Below, one piece after another: positions 48,601 to 61,900 of a DNA stretch of 64,000 nucleotides. The notes under the pieces were generated by a model. That model worked only from the letters and a program-made list of their open reading frames with translations, ran no database searches and was not told the DNA's origin. This DNA is from Anthopleura xanthogrammica (Eukaryota; Cnidaria; Anthozoa; Actiniaria; Actiniidae), in NCBI GenBank assembly GCA_964019055.1, contig OZ025215.1:4965001-5029000 (forward strand), in the 5' to 3' direction. Both the position numbers and the translations under genes were made by a program. Position 1 is the stretch's first letter. Each line of letters opens with the position of its first letter.

Positions 48601-51540
48601 CAGCAAACAGGTGACGCCGTAAGCGAAAAACCTGGTTTTGAGAGCCAAAATGGCCATTTTTCAGTTTTTTGGGCTAAAAAGTTGTTTTTCCCAGCAAAAC
48701 AGTGTTTTGGACACCCAAAATGTGCTTTTCTCGGCCAAAACTTGCGTTTAGCAGTGAAAACGTCGTGTTTTGAGCAAAAGAAAATTCTCAGCAAATTTCC
48801 AATTTTCTCAGCAAAAAACAGCTTTTTTGACCAAAAAGCACCTTTACTCAGCCAAAACCGAATTTTTTTTCGCCAAAACGTCGTGTTTTTATCTCAAGAG
48901 GTATAATCATGAGCAAAAAGTGGGGGTTTCAGCAAACAGGTGACGCCGTAAGCGAAAAACCTGGTTTTGAGAGCCAAAATGGCCATTTTTCAGTTTTTTG
49001 GGCTAAAAAGTTGTTTTTCCCAGCAAAACAGTGTTTTGGACACCCAAAATGTGCTTTTCTCGGCCAAAACTTGCGTTTAGCAGTGAAAACGTCGTGTTTT
49101 GAGCAAAAGAAAATTCTCAGCAAATTTCCAATTTTCTCAGCAAAAAACAGCTTTTTTGACCAAAAAGCACCTTTACTCAGCCAAAACCGAATTTTTTTTC
49201 GCCAAAACGTCGTGTTTTTATCTCAAGAGGTATAATCATGAGCAAAAAGTGGGGGTTTCAGCAAACAGGTGACGCCGTAAGCGAAAAACCTGGTTTTGAG
49301 AGCCAAAATGGCCATTTTTCAGTTTTTTGGGCTAAAAAGTTGTTTTTCCCAGCAAAACAGTGTTTTGGACACCCAAAATGTGCTTTTCTCGGCCAAAACT
49401 TGCGTTTAGCAGTGAAAACGTCGTGTTTTGAGCAAAAGAAAATCCTCAGCAAATTTCCAATTTTCTCAGCAAAAAACAGCTTTTTTGACCAAAAAGCACC
49501 TTTACTCAGCCAAAACCGAATTTTTTTTCGCCAAAACGTCGTGTTTTTATCTCAAGAGGTATAATCATGAGCAAAAAGTGGGGGTTTCAGCAAACAGGTG
49601 ACGCCGTAAGCGAAAAACCTGGTTTTGAGAGCCAAAATGGCCATTTTTCAGTTTTTTGGGCTAAAAAGTTGTTTTTCCCAGCAAAACAGTGTTTTGGACA
49701 CCCAAAATGTGCTTTTCTCGGCCAAAACTTGCGTTTAGCAGTGAAAACGTCGTGTTTTGAGCAAAAGAAAATCCTCAGCAAATTTCCAATTTTCTCAGCA
49801 AAAAACAGCTTTTTTGACCAAAAAGCACCTTTACTCAGCCAAAACCGAATTTTTTTTCGCCAAAACGTCGTGTTTTTATCTCAAGAGGTATAATCATGAG
49901 CAAAAAGTGGGGGTTTCAGCAAACAGGTGACGCCGTAAGCGAAAAACCTGGTTTTGAGAGCCAAAATGGCCATTTTTCAGTTTTTTGGGCTAAAAAGTTG
50001 TTTTTCCCAGCAAAACAGTGTTTTGGACACCCAAAATGTGCTTTTCTCGGCCAAAACTTGCGTTTAGCAGTGAAAACGTCGTGTTTTGAGCAAAAGAAAA
50101 TTCTCAGCAAATTTCCAATTTTCTCAGCAAAAAACAGCTTTTTTGACCAAAAAGCACCTTTACTCAGCCAAAACCGAATTTTTTTTCGCCAAAACGTCGT
50201 GTTTTTATCTCAAGAGGTATAATCATGAGCAAAAAGTGGGGGTTTCAGCAAACAGGTGACGCCGTAAGCGAAAAACCTGGTTTTGAGAGCCAAAATGGCC
50301 ATTTTTCAGTTTTTTGGGCTAAAAAGTTGTTTTTCCCAGCAAAACAGTGTTTTGGACACCCAAAATGTGCTTTTCTCGGCCAAAACTTGCGTTTAGCAGT
50401 GAAAACGTCGTGTTTTGAGCAAAAGAAAATTCTCAGCAAATTTCCAATTTTCTCAGCAAAAAACAGCTTTTTTGACCAAAAAGCACCTTTACTCAGCCAA
50501 AACCGAATTTTTTTTCGCCAAAACGTCGTGTTTTTATCTCAAGAGGTATAATCATGAGCAAAAAGTGGGGGTTTCAGCAAACAGGTGACGCCGTAAGCGA
50601 AAAACCTGGTTTTGAGAGCCAAAATGGCCATTTTTCAGTTTTTTGGGCTAAAAAGTTGTTTTTCCCAGCAAAACAGTGTTTTGGACACCCAAAATGTGCT
50701 TTTCTCGGCCAAAACTTGCGTTTAGCAGTGAAAACGTCGTGTTTTGAGCAAAAGAAAATTCTCAGCAAATTTCCAATTTTCTCAGCAAAAAACAGCTTTT
50801 TTGACCAAAAAGCACCTTTACTCAGCCAAAACCGAATTTTTTTTCGCCAAAACGTCGTGTTTTTATCTCAAGAGGTATAATCATGAGCAAAAAGTGGGGG
50901 TTTCAGCAAACAGGTGACGCCGTAAGCGAAAAACCTGGTTTTGAGAGCCAAAATGGCCATTTTTCAGTTTTTTGGGCTAAAAAGTTGTTTTTCCCAGCAA
51001 AACAGTGTTTTGGACACCCAAAATGTGCTTTTCTCGGCCAAAACTTGCGTTTAGCAGTGAAAACGTCGTGTTTTGAGCAAAAGAAAATTCTCAGCAAATT
51101 TCCAATTTTCTCAGCAAAAAACAGCTTTTTTGACCAAAAAGCACCTTTACTCAGCCAAAACCGAATTTTTTTTCGCCAAAACGTCGTGTTTTTATCTCAA
51201 GAGGTATAATCATGAGCAAAAAGTGGGGGTTTCAGCAAACAGGTGACGCCGTAAGCGAAAAACCTGGTTTTGAGAGCCAAAATGGCCATTTTTCAGTTTT
51301 TTGGGCTAAAAAGTTGTTTTTCCCAGCAAAACAGTGTTTTGGACACCCAAAATGTGCTTTTCTCGGCCAAAACTTGCGTTTAGCAGTGAAAACGTCGTGT
51401 TTTGAGCAAAAGAAAATTCTCAGCAAATTTCCAATTTTCTCAGCAAAAAACAGCTTTTTTGACCAAAAAGCACCTTTACTCAGCCAAAACCGAATTTTTT
51501 TTCGCCAAAACGTCGTGTTTTTATCTCAAGAGGTATAATC
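45619..51540 (+). repeat. Most uniform block: 18 consecutive 329-bp monomers
   Basis: All 18 units have the standard length. I see only a G-to-C change near 46322 and a T-to-C change (AAAATCCTC) shared by the adjacent units at 49238 and 49567. The block looks recently homogenised or amplified. Confidence 0.85.
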
Positions 51541-51711
51541 ATGAGCAAAAAGTGGGGGTTTCAGCAAACAGGTGACGCCGTAAGCGAAAAACCTGGTTTT
51601 GAGAGCCAAAATGGCCATTTTTCAGTTTTTTGGGCTAAAAAGTTGTTTTTCCCAGCAAAACAGTGTTTTTTTTCGCCAAAACGTCGTGTTTTTATCTCAA
51701 GAGGTATAATC
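51541..51711 (+). repeat. Truncated monomer, 158-bp deletion
   Basis: The unit is 171 bp. The sequence runs from CAGTG through eight T (51666-51673) into CGCC, joining the T-tract of one sub-unit to the eight-T tract near the monomer end. At least four T are shared at the join. This fits slippage or recombination between sub-repeats. Confidence 0.95.
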
Positions 51712-52698
51712 ATGAGCAAAAAGTGGGGGTTTCAGCAAACAGGTGACGCCGTAAGCGAAAAACCTGGTTTTGAGGGCCAAAATGGCCATTTTTCAGTTTT
51801 TTGGGCTAAAAAGTTGTTTTTCCCAGCAAAACAGTGTTTTGGACACCCAAAATGTGCTTTTCTCGGCCAAAACTTGCGTTTAGCAGTGAAAACGTCGTGT
51901 TTTGAGCAAAAGAAAATTCTCAGCAAATTTCCAATTTTCTCAGCAAAAAACAGCTTTTTTGACCAAAAAGCACCTTTACTCAGCCAAAACCGAATTTTTT
52001 TTCGCCAAAACGTCGTGTTTTTATCTCAAGAGGTATAATCATGAGCAAAAAGTGGGGGTTTCAGCAAACAGGTGACGCCGTAAGCGAAAAACCTGGTTTT
52101 GAGAGCCAAAATGGCCATTTTTCAGTTTTTTGGGCTAAAAAGTTGTTTTTCCCAGCAAAACAGTGTTTTGGACACCCAAAATGTGCTTTTCTCGGCCAAA
52201 ACTTGCGTTTAGCAGTGAAAACGTCGTGTTTTGAGCAAAAGAAAATTCTCAGCAAATTTCCAATTTTCTCAGCAAAAAACAGCTTTTTTGACCAAAAAGC
52301 ACCTTTACTCAGCCAAAACCGAATTTTTTTTCGCCAAAACGTCGTGTTTTTATCTCAAGAGGTATAATCATGAGCAAAAAGTGGGGGTTTCAGCAAACAG
52401 GTGACGCCGTAAGCGAAAAACCTGGTTTTGAGAGCCAAAATGGCCATTTTTCAGTTTTTTGGGCTAAAAAGTTGTTTTTCCCAGCAAAACAGTGTTTTGG
52501 ACACCCAAAATGTGCTTTTCTCGGCCAAAACTTGCGTTTAGCAGTGAAAACGTCGTGTTTTGAGCAAAAGAAAATTCTCAGCAAATTTCCAATTTTCTCA
52601 GCAAAAAACAGCTTTTTTGACCAAAAAGCACCTTTACTCAGCCAAAACCGAATTTTTTTTCGCCAAAACGTCGTGTTTTTATCTCAAGAGGTATAATC

Positions 52699-52988
52699 AT
52701 GAGCAAAAAGTGGGGGTTTCAGCAAACAGGTGACGCCGTAAGCGAAAAACCTGGTTTTGAGAGCCAAAATGGCCATTTTTCAGTTTTTTGGGCTAAAAAG
52801 TTGTTTTTCCCAGCAAAACAGTGTTTTGGACACCCAAAATGTGCTTTTCTCGGCCAAAACTTGCGTTTAGCAGTGAAAACGTCGTGTTTTGAGCAAAAGA
52901 AAATTCTCAGCAAATTTCCAATTTTCTCAGCAAAAAACAGCTTTTTTTTTCGCCAAAACGTCGTGTTTTTATCTCAAGAGGTATAATC
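52699..52988 (+). repeat. Truncated monomer, 39-bp deletion
   Basis: The unit is 290 bp. CAGC is followed by nine T (52942-52950) and then CGCC, so the six-T tract has been joined to the eight-T tract and nearly two sub-units are lost. The right breakpoint is the same T-tract used by the deletion at 51666. Confidence 0.95.
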
Positions 52989-55900
52989 ATGAGCAAAAAG
53001 TGGGGGTTTCAGCAAACAGGTGACGCCGTAAGCGAAAAACCTGGTTTTGAGAGCCAAAATGGCCATTTTTCAGTTTTTTGGGCTAAAAAGTTGTTTTTCC
53101 CAGCAAAACAGTGTTTTGGACACCCAAAATGTGCTTTTCTCGGCCAAAACTTGCGTTTAGCAGTGAAAACGTCGTGTTTTGAGCAAAAGAAAATTCTCAG
53201 CAAATTTCCAATTTTCTCAGCAAAAAACAGCTTTTTTGACCAAAAAGCACCTTTACTCAGCCAAAACCGAATTTTTTTTCGCCAAAACGTCGTGTTTTTA
53301 TCTCAAGAGGTATAATCATGAGCAAAAAGTGGGGGTTTCAGCAAACAGGTGACGCCGTAAGCGAAAAACCTGGTTTTGAGAGCCAAAATGGCCATTTTTC
53401 AGTTTTTTGGGCTAAAAAGTTGTTTTTCCCAGCAAAACAGTGTTTTGGACACCCAAAATGTGCTTTTCTCGGCCAAAACTTGCGTTTAGCAGTGAAAACG
53501 TCGTGTTTTGAGCAAAAGAAAATTCTCAGCAAATTTCCAATTTTCTCAGCAAAAAACAGCTTTTTTGACCAAAAAGCACCTTTACTCAGCCAAAACCGAA
53601 TTTTTTTTCGCCAAAACGTCGTGTTTTTATCTCAAGAGGTATAATCATGAGCAAAAAGTGGGGGTTTCAGCAAACAGGTGACGCCGTAAGCGAAAAACCT
53701 GGTTTTGAGAGCCAAAATGGCCATTTTTCAGTTTTTTGGGCTAAAAAGTTGTTTTTCCCAGCAAAACAGTGTTTTGGACACCCAAAATGTGCTTTTCTCG
53801 GCCAAAACTTGCGTTTAGCAGTGAAAACGTCGTGTTTTGAGCAAAAGAAAATTCTCAGCAAATTTCCAATTTTCTCAGCAAAAAACAGCTTTTTTGACCA
53901 AAAAGCACCTTTACTCAGCCAAAACCGAATTTTTTTTCGCCAAAACGTCGTGTTTTTATCTCAAGAGGTATAATCATGAGCAAAAAGTGGGGGTTTCAGC
54001 AAACAGGTGACGCCGTAAGCGAAAAACCTGGTTTTGAGAGCCAAAATGGCCATTTTTCAGTTTTTTGGGCTAAAAAGTTGTTTTTCCCAGCAAAACAGTG
54101 TTTTGGACACCCAAAATGTGCTTTTCTCGGCCAAAACTTGCGTTTAGCAGTGAAAACGTCGTGTTTTGAGCAAAAGAAAATTCTCAGCAAATTTCCAATT
54201 TTCTCAGCAAAAAACAGCTTTTTTGACCAAAAAGCACCTTTACTCAGCCAAAACCGAATTTTTTTTCGCCAAAACGTCGTGTTTTTATCTCAAGAGGTAT
54301 AATCATGAGCAAAAAGTGGGGGTTTCAGCAAACATGTGACGCCGTAAGCGAAAAACCTGGTTTTGAGAGCCAAAATGGCCATTTTTCAGTTTTTTGGGCT
54401 AAAAAGTTGTTTTTCCCAGCAAAACAGTGTTTTGGACACCCAAAATGTGCTTTTCTCGGCCAAAACTTGCGTTTAGCAGTGAAAACGTCGTGTTTTGAGC
54501 AAAAGAAAATTCTCAGCAAATTTCCAATTTTCTCAGCAAAAAACAGCTTTTTTGACCAAAAAGCACCTTTACTCAGCCAAAACCGAATTTTTTTTCGCCA
54601 AAACGTCGTGTTTTTATCTCAAGAGGTATAATCATGAGCAAAAAGTGGGGGTTTCAGCAAACAGGTGACGCCGTAAGCGAAAAACCTGGTTTTGAGAGCC
54701 AAAATGGCCATTTTTCAGTTTTTTGGGCTAAAAAGTTGTTTTTCCCAGCAAAACAGTGTTTTGGACACCCAAAATGTGCTTTTCTCGGCCAAAACTTGCG
54801 TTTAGCAGAGAAAACGTCGTGTTTTGAGCAAAAGAAAATTCTCAGCAAATTTCCAATTTTCTCAGCAAAAAACAGCTTTTTTGACCAAAAAGCACCTTTA
54901 CTCAGCCAAAACCGAATTTTTTTTCGCCAAAACGTCGTGTTTTTATCTCAAGAGGTATAATCATGAGCAAAAAGTGGGGGTTTCAGCAAACAGGTGACGC
55001 CGTAAGCGAAAAACCTGGTTTTGAGAGCCAAAATGGCCATTTTTCAGTTTTTTGGGCTAAAAAGTTGTTTTTCCCAGCAAAACAGTGTTTTGGACACCCA
55101 AAATGTGCTTTTCTCGGCCAAAACTTGCGTTTAGCAGTGAAAACGTCGTGTTTTGAGCAAAAGAAAATTCTCAGCAAATTTCCAATTTTCTCAGCAAAAA
55201 ACAGCTTTTTTGACCAAAAAGCACCTTTACTCAGCCAAAACCGAATTTTTTTTCGCCAAAACGTCGTGTTTTTATCTCAAGAGGTATAATCATGAGCAAA
55301 AAGTGGGGGTTTCAGCAAACAGGTGACGCCGTAAGCGAAAAACCTGGTTTTGAGAGCCAAAATGGCCATTTTTCAGTTTTTTGGGCTAAAAAGTTGTTTT
55401 TCCCAGCAAAACAGTGTTTTGGACACCCAAAATGTGCTTTTCTCGGCCAAAACTTGCGTTTAGCAGTGAAAACGTCGTGTTTTGAGCAAAAGAAAATTCT
55501 CAGCAAATTTCCAATTTTCTCAGCAAAAAACAGCTTTTTTGACCAAAAAGCACCTTTACTCAGCCAAAACCGAATTTTTTTTCGCCAAAACGTCGTGTTT
55601 TTATCTCAAGAGGTATAATCATGAGCAAAAAGTGGGGGTTTCAGCAAACAGGTGACGCCGTAAGCGAAAAACCTGGTTTTGAGAGCCAAAATGGCCATTT
55701 TTCAGTTTTTTGGGCTAAAAAGTTGTTTTTCCCAGCAAAACAGTGTTTTGGACACCCAAAATGTGCTTTTCTCGGCCAAAACTTGCGTTTAGCAGTGAAA
55801 ACGTCGTGTTTTGAGCAAAAGAAAATTCTCAGCAAATTTCCAATTTTCTCAGCAAAAAACAGCTTTTTTGACCAAAAAGCACCTTTACTCAGCCAAAACC

Positions 55901-58900
55901 GAATTTTTTTTCGCCAAAACGTCGTGTTTTTATCTCAAGAGGTATAATCATGAGCAAAAAGTGGGGGTTTCAGCAAACAGGTGACGCCGTAAGCGAAAAA
56001 CCTGGTTTTGAGAGCCAAAATGGCCATTTTTCAGTTTTTTGGGCTAAAAAGTTGTTTTTCCCAGCAAAACAGTGTTTTGGACACCCAAAATGTGCTTTTC
56101 TCGGCCAAAACTTGCGTTTAGCAGTGAAAACGTCGTGTTTTGAGCAAAAGAAAATTCTCAGCAAATTTCCAATTTTCTCAGCAAAAAACAGCTTTTTTGA
56201 CCAAAAAGCACCTTTACTCAGCCAAAACCGAATTTTTTTTCGCCAAAACGTCGTGTTTTTATCTCAAGAGGTATAATCATGAGCAAAAAGTGGGGGTTTC
56301 AGCAAACAGGTGACGCCGTAAGCGAAAAACCTGGTTTTGAGAGCCAAAATGGCCATTTTTCAGTTTTTTGGGCTAAAAAGTTGTTTTTCCCAGCAAAACA
56401 GTGTTTTGGACACCCAAAATGTGCTTTTCTCGGCCAAAACTTGCGTTTAGCAGTGAAAACGTCGTGTTTTGAGCAAAAGAAAATTCTCAGCAAATTTCCA
56501 ATTTTCTCAGCAAAAAACAGCTTTTTTGACCAAAAAGCACCTTTACTCAGCCAAAACCGAATTTTTTTCGCCAAAACGTCGTGTTTTTATCTCAAGAGGT
56601 ATAATCATGAGCAAAAAGTGGGGGTTTCAGCAAACAGGTGACGCCGTAAGCGAAAAACCTGGTTTTGAGAGCCAAAATGGCCATTTTTCAGTTTTTTGGG
56701 CTAAAAAGTTGTTTTTCCCAGCAAAACAGTGTTTTGGACACCCAAAATGTGCTTTTCTCGGCCAAAACTTGCGTTTAGCAGTGAAAACGTCGTGTTTTGA
56801 GCAAAAGAAAATTCTCAGCAAATTTCCAATTTTCTCAGCAAAAAACAGCTTTTTTGACCAAAAAGCACCTTTACTCAGCCAAAACCGAATTTTTTTTCGC
56901 CAAAACGTCGTGTTTTTATCTCAAGAGGTATAATCATGAGCAAAAAGTGGGGGTTTCAGCAAACAGGTGACGCCGTAAGCGAAAAACCTGGTTTTGAGAG
57001 CCAAAATGGCCATTTTTCAGTTTTTTGGGCTAAAAAGTTGTTTTTCCCAGCAAAACAGTGTTTTGGACACCCAAAATGTGCTTTTCTCGGCCAAAACTTG
57101 CGTTTAGCAGTGAAAACGTCGTGTTTTGAGCAAAAGAAAATTCTCAGCAAATTTCCAATTTTCTCAGCAAAAAACAGCTTTTTTGACCAAAAAGCACCTT
57201 TACTCAGCCAAAACCGAATTTTTTTTCGCCAAAACGTCGTGTTTTTATCTCAAGAGGTATAATCATGAGCAAAAAGTGGGGGTTTCAGCAAACAGGTGAC
57301 GCCGTAAGCGAAAAACCTGGTTTTGAGAGCCAAAATGGCCATTTTTCAGTTTTTTGGGCTAAAAAGTTGTTTTTCCCAGCAAAACAGTGTTTTGGACACC
57401 CAAAATGTGCTTTTCTCGGCCAAAACTTGCGTTTAGCAGTGAAAACGTCGTGTTTTGAGCAAAAGAAAATTCTCAGCAAATTTCCAATTTTCTCAGCAAA
57501 AAACAGCTTTTTTGACCAAAAAGCACCTTTACTCAGCCAAAACCGAATTTTTTTTCGCCAAAACGTCGTGTTTTTATCTCAAGAGGTATAATCATGAGCA
57601 AAAAGTGGGGGTTTCAGCAAACAGGTGACGCCGTAAGCGAAAAACCTGGTTTTGAGAGCCAAAATGGCCATTTTTCAGTTTTTTGGGCTAAAAAGTTGTT
57701 TTTCCCAGCAAAACAGTGTTTTGGACACCCAAAATGTGCTTTTCTCGGCCAAAACTTGCGTTTAGCAGTGAAAACGTCGTGTTTTGAGCAAAAGAAAATT
57801 CTCAGCAAATTTCCAATTTTCTCAGCAAAAAACAGCTTTTTTGACCAAAAAGCACCTTTACTCAGCCAAAACCGAATTTTTTTTCGCCAAAACGTCGTGT
57901 TTTTATCTCAAGAGGTATAATCATGAGCAAAAAGTGGGGGTTTCAGCAAACAGGTGACGCCGTAAGCGAAAAACCTGGTTTTGAGAGCCAAAATGGCCAT
58001 TTTTCAGTTTTTTGGGCTAAAAAGTTGTTTTTCCCAGCAAAACAGTGTTTTGGACACCCAAAATGTGCTTTTCTCGGCCAAAACTTGCGTTTAGCAGTGA
58101 AAACGTCGTGTTTTGAGCAAAAGAAAATTCTCAGCAAATTTCCAATTTTCTCAGCAAAAAACAGCTTTTTTGACCAAAAAGCACCTTTACTCAGCCAAAA
58201 CCGAATTTTTTTTCGCCAAAACGTCGTGTTTTTATCTCAAGAGGTATAATCATGAGCAAAAAGTGGGGGTTTCAGCAAACAGGTGACGCCGTAAGCGAAA
58301 AACCTGGTTTTGAGAGCCAAAATGGCCATTTTTCAGTTTTTTGGGCTAAAAAGTTGTTTTTCCCAGCAAAACAGTGTTTTGGACACCCAAAATGTGCTTT
58401 TCTCGGCCAAAACTTGCGTTTAGCAGTGAAAACGTCGTGTTTTGAGCAAAAGAAAATTCTCAGCAAATTTCCAATTTTCTCAGCAAAAAACAGCTTTTTT
58501 GACCAAAAAGCACCTTTACTCAGCCAAAACCGAATTTTTTTTCGCCAAAACGTCGTGTTTTTATCTCAAGAGGTATAATCATGAGCAAAAAGTGGGGGTT
58601 TCAGCAAACAGGTGACGCCGTAAGCGAAAAACCTGGTTTTGAGAGCCAAAATGGCCATTTTTCAGTTTTTTGGGCTAAAAAGTTGTTTTTCCCAGCAAAA
58701 CAGTGTTTTGGACACCCAAAATGTGCTTTTCTCGGCCAAAACTTGCGTTTAGCAGTGAAAACGTCGTGTTTTGAGCAAAAGAAAATTCTCAGCAAATTTC
58801 CAATTTTCTCAGCAAAAAACAGCTTTTTTGACCAAAAAGCACCTTTACTCAGCCAAAACCGAATTTTTTTTCGCCAAAACGTCGTGTTTTTATCTCAAGA

Positions 58901-61900
58901 GGTATAATCATGAGCAAAAAGTGGGGGTTTCAGCAAACAGGTGACGCCGTAAGCGAAAAACCTGGTTTTGAGAGCCAAAATGGCCATTTTTCAGTTTTTT
59001 GGGCTAAAAAGTTGTTTTTCCCAGCAAAACAGTGTTTTGGACACCCAAAATGTGCTTTTCTCGGCCAAAACTTGCGTTTAGCAGTGAAAACGTCGTGTTT
59101 TGAGCAAAAGAAAATTCTCAGCAAATTTCCAATTTTCTCAGCAAAAAACAGCTTTTTTGACCAAAAAGCACCTTTACTCAGCCAAAACCGAATTTTTTTC
59201 GCCAAAACGTCGTGTTTTTATCTCAAGAGGTATAATCATGAGCAAAAAGTGGGGGTTTCAGCAAACAGGTGACGCCGTAAGCGAAAAACCTGGTTTTGAG
59301 AGCCAAAATGGCCATTTTTCAGTTTTTTGGGCTAAAAAGTTGTTTTTCCCAGCAAAACAGTGTTTTGGACACCCAAAATGTGCTTTTCTCGGCCAAAACT
59401 TGCGTTTAGCAGTGAAAACGTCGTGTTTTGAGCAAAAGAAAATTCTCAGCAAATTTCCAATTTTCTCAGCAAAAAACAGCTTTTTTGACCAAAAAGCACC
59501 TTTACTCAGCCAAAACCGAATTTTTTTTCGCCAAAACGTCGTGTTTTTATCTCAAGAGGTATAATCATGAGCAAAAAGTGGGGGTTTCAGCAAACAGGTG
59601 ACGCCGTAAGCGAAAAACCTGGTTTTGAGAGCCAAAATGGCCATTTTTCAGTTTTTTGGGCTAAAAAGTTGTTTTTCCCAGCAAAACAGTGTTTTGGACA
59701 CCCAAAATGTGCTTTTCTCGGCCAAAACTTGCGTTTAGCAGTGAAAACGTCGTGTTTTGAGCAAAAGAAAATTCTCAGCAAATTTCCAATTTTCTCAGCA
59801 AAAAACAGCTTTTTTGACCAAAAAGCACCTTTACTCAGCCAAAACCGAATTTTTTTTCGCCAAAACGTCGTGTTTTTATCTCAAGAGGTATAATCATGAG
59901 CAAAAAGTGGGGGTTTCAGCAAACAGGTGACGCCGTAAGCGAAAAACCTGGTTTTGAGAGCCAAAATGGCCATTTTTCAGTTTTTTGGGCTAAAAAGTTG
60001 TTTTTCCCAGCAAAACAGTGTTTTGGACACCCAAAATGTGCTTTTCTCGGCCAAAACTTGCGTTTAGCAGTGAAAACGTCGTGTTTTGAGCAAAAGAAAA
60101 TTCTCAGCAAATTTCCAATTTTCTCAGCAAAAAACAGCTTTTTTGACCAAAAAGCACCTTTACTCAGCCAAAACCGAATTTTTTTTCGCCAAAACGTCGT
60201 GTTTTTATCTCAAGAGGTATAATCATGAGCAAAAAGTGGGGGTTTCAGCAAACAGGTGACGCCGTAAGCGAAAAACCTGGTTTTGAGAGCCAAAATGGCC
60301 ATTTTTCAGTTTTTTGGGCTAAAAAGTTGTTTTTCCCAGCAAAACAGTGTTTTGGACACCCAAAATGTGCTTTTCTCGGCCAAAACTTGCGTTTAGCAGT
60401 GGAAAACGTCGTGTTTTGAGCAAAAGAAAATTCTCAGCAAATTTCCAATTTTCTCAGCAAAAAACAGCTTTTTTGACCAAAAAGCACCTTTACTCAGCCA
60501 AAACCGAATTTTTTTTCGCCAAAACGTCGTGTTTTTATCTCAAGAGGTATAATCATGAGCAAAAAGTGGGGGTTTCAGCAAACAGGTGACGCCGTAAGCG
60601 AAAAACCTGGTTTTGAGAGCCAAAATGGCCATTTTTCAGTTTTTTGGGCTAAAAAGTTGTTTTTCCCAGCAAAACAGTGTTTTGGACACCCAAAATGTGC
60701 TTTTCTCGGCCAAAACTTGCGTTTAGCAGTGAAAACGTCGTGTTTTGAGCAAAAGAAAATTCTCAGCAAATTTCCAATTTTCTCAGCAAAAAACAGCTTT
60801 TTTGACCGAAAAGCACCTTTACTCAGCCAAAACCGAATTTTTTTTCGCCAAAACGTCGTGTTTTTATCTCAAGAGGTATAATCATGAGCAAAAAGTGGGG
60901 GTTTCAGCAAACAGGTGACGCCGTAAGCGAAAAACCTGGTTTTGAGAGCCAAAATGGCCATTTTTCAGTTTTTTGGGCTAAAAAGTTGTTTTTCCCAGCA
61001 AAACAGTGTTTTGGACACCCAAAATGTGCTTTTCTCGGCCAAAACTTGCGTTTAGCAGTGAAAACGTCGTGTTTTGAGCAAAAGAAAATTCTCAGCAAAT
61101 TTCCAATTTTCTCAGCAAAAAACAGCTTTTTTGACCAAAAAGCACCTTTACTCAGCCAAAACCGAATTTTTTTTCGCCAAAACGTCGTGTTTTTATCTCA
61201 AGAGGTATGATCATGAGCAAAAAGTGGGGGTTTCAGCAAACAGGTGACGCCGTAAGCGAAAAACCTGGTTTTGAGAGCCAAAATGGCCATTTTTCAGTTT
61301 TTTGGGCTAAAAAGTTGTTTTTCCCAGCAAAACAGTGTTTTGGACACCCAAAATGTGCTTTTCTCGGCCAAAACTTGCGTTTAGCAGTGAAAACGTCGTG
61401 TTTTGAGCAAAAGAAAATTCTCAGCAAATTTCCAATTTTCTCAGCAAAAAACAGCTTTTTTGACCAAAAAGCACCTTTACTCAGCCAAAACCGAATTTTT
61501 TTCGCCAAAACGTCGTGTTTTTATCTCAAGAGGTATGATCATGAGCAAAAAGTGGGGGTTTCAGCAAACAGGTGACGCCGTAAGCGAAAAACCTGGTTTT
61601 GAGAGCCAAAATGGCCATTTTTCAGTTTTTTGGGCTAAAAAGTTGTTTTTCCCAGCAAAACAGTGTTTTGGACACCCAAAATGTGCTTTTCTCGGCCAAA
61701 ACTTGCGTTTAGCAGTGAAAACGTCGTGTTTTGAGCAAAAGAAAATTCTCAGCAAATTTCCAATTTTCTCAGCAAAAAACAGCTTTTTTGACCAAAAAGC
61801 ACCTTTACTCAGCCAAAACCGAATTTTTTTTCGCCAAAACGTCGTGTTTTTATCTCAAGAGGTATAATCATGAGCAAAAAGTGGGGGTTTCAGCAAACAG

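Noticed and set aside
56279..61540. Higher-order repeat suggested by seven-T units at 56279, 58910 and 61213
   Set aside because: The intervals are eight and seven monomers, and the only marker is a one-base change in a T-run that also occurs in seven other units. Recurrent slippage or read error explains it as well.
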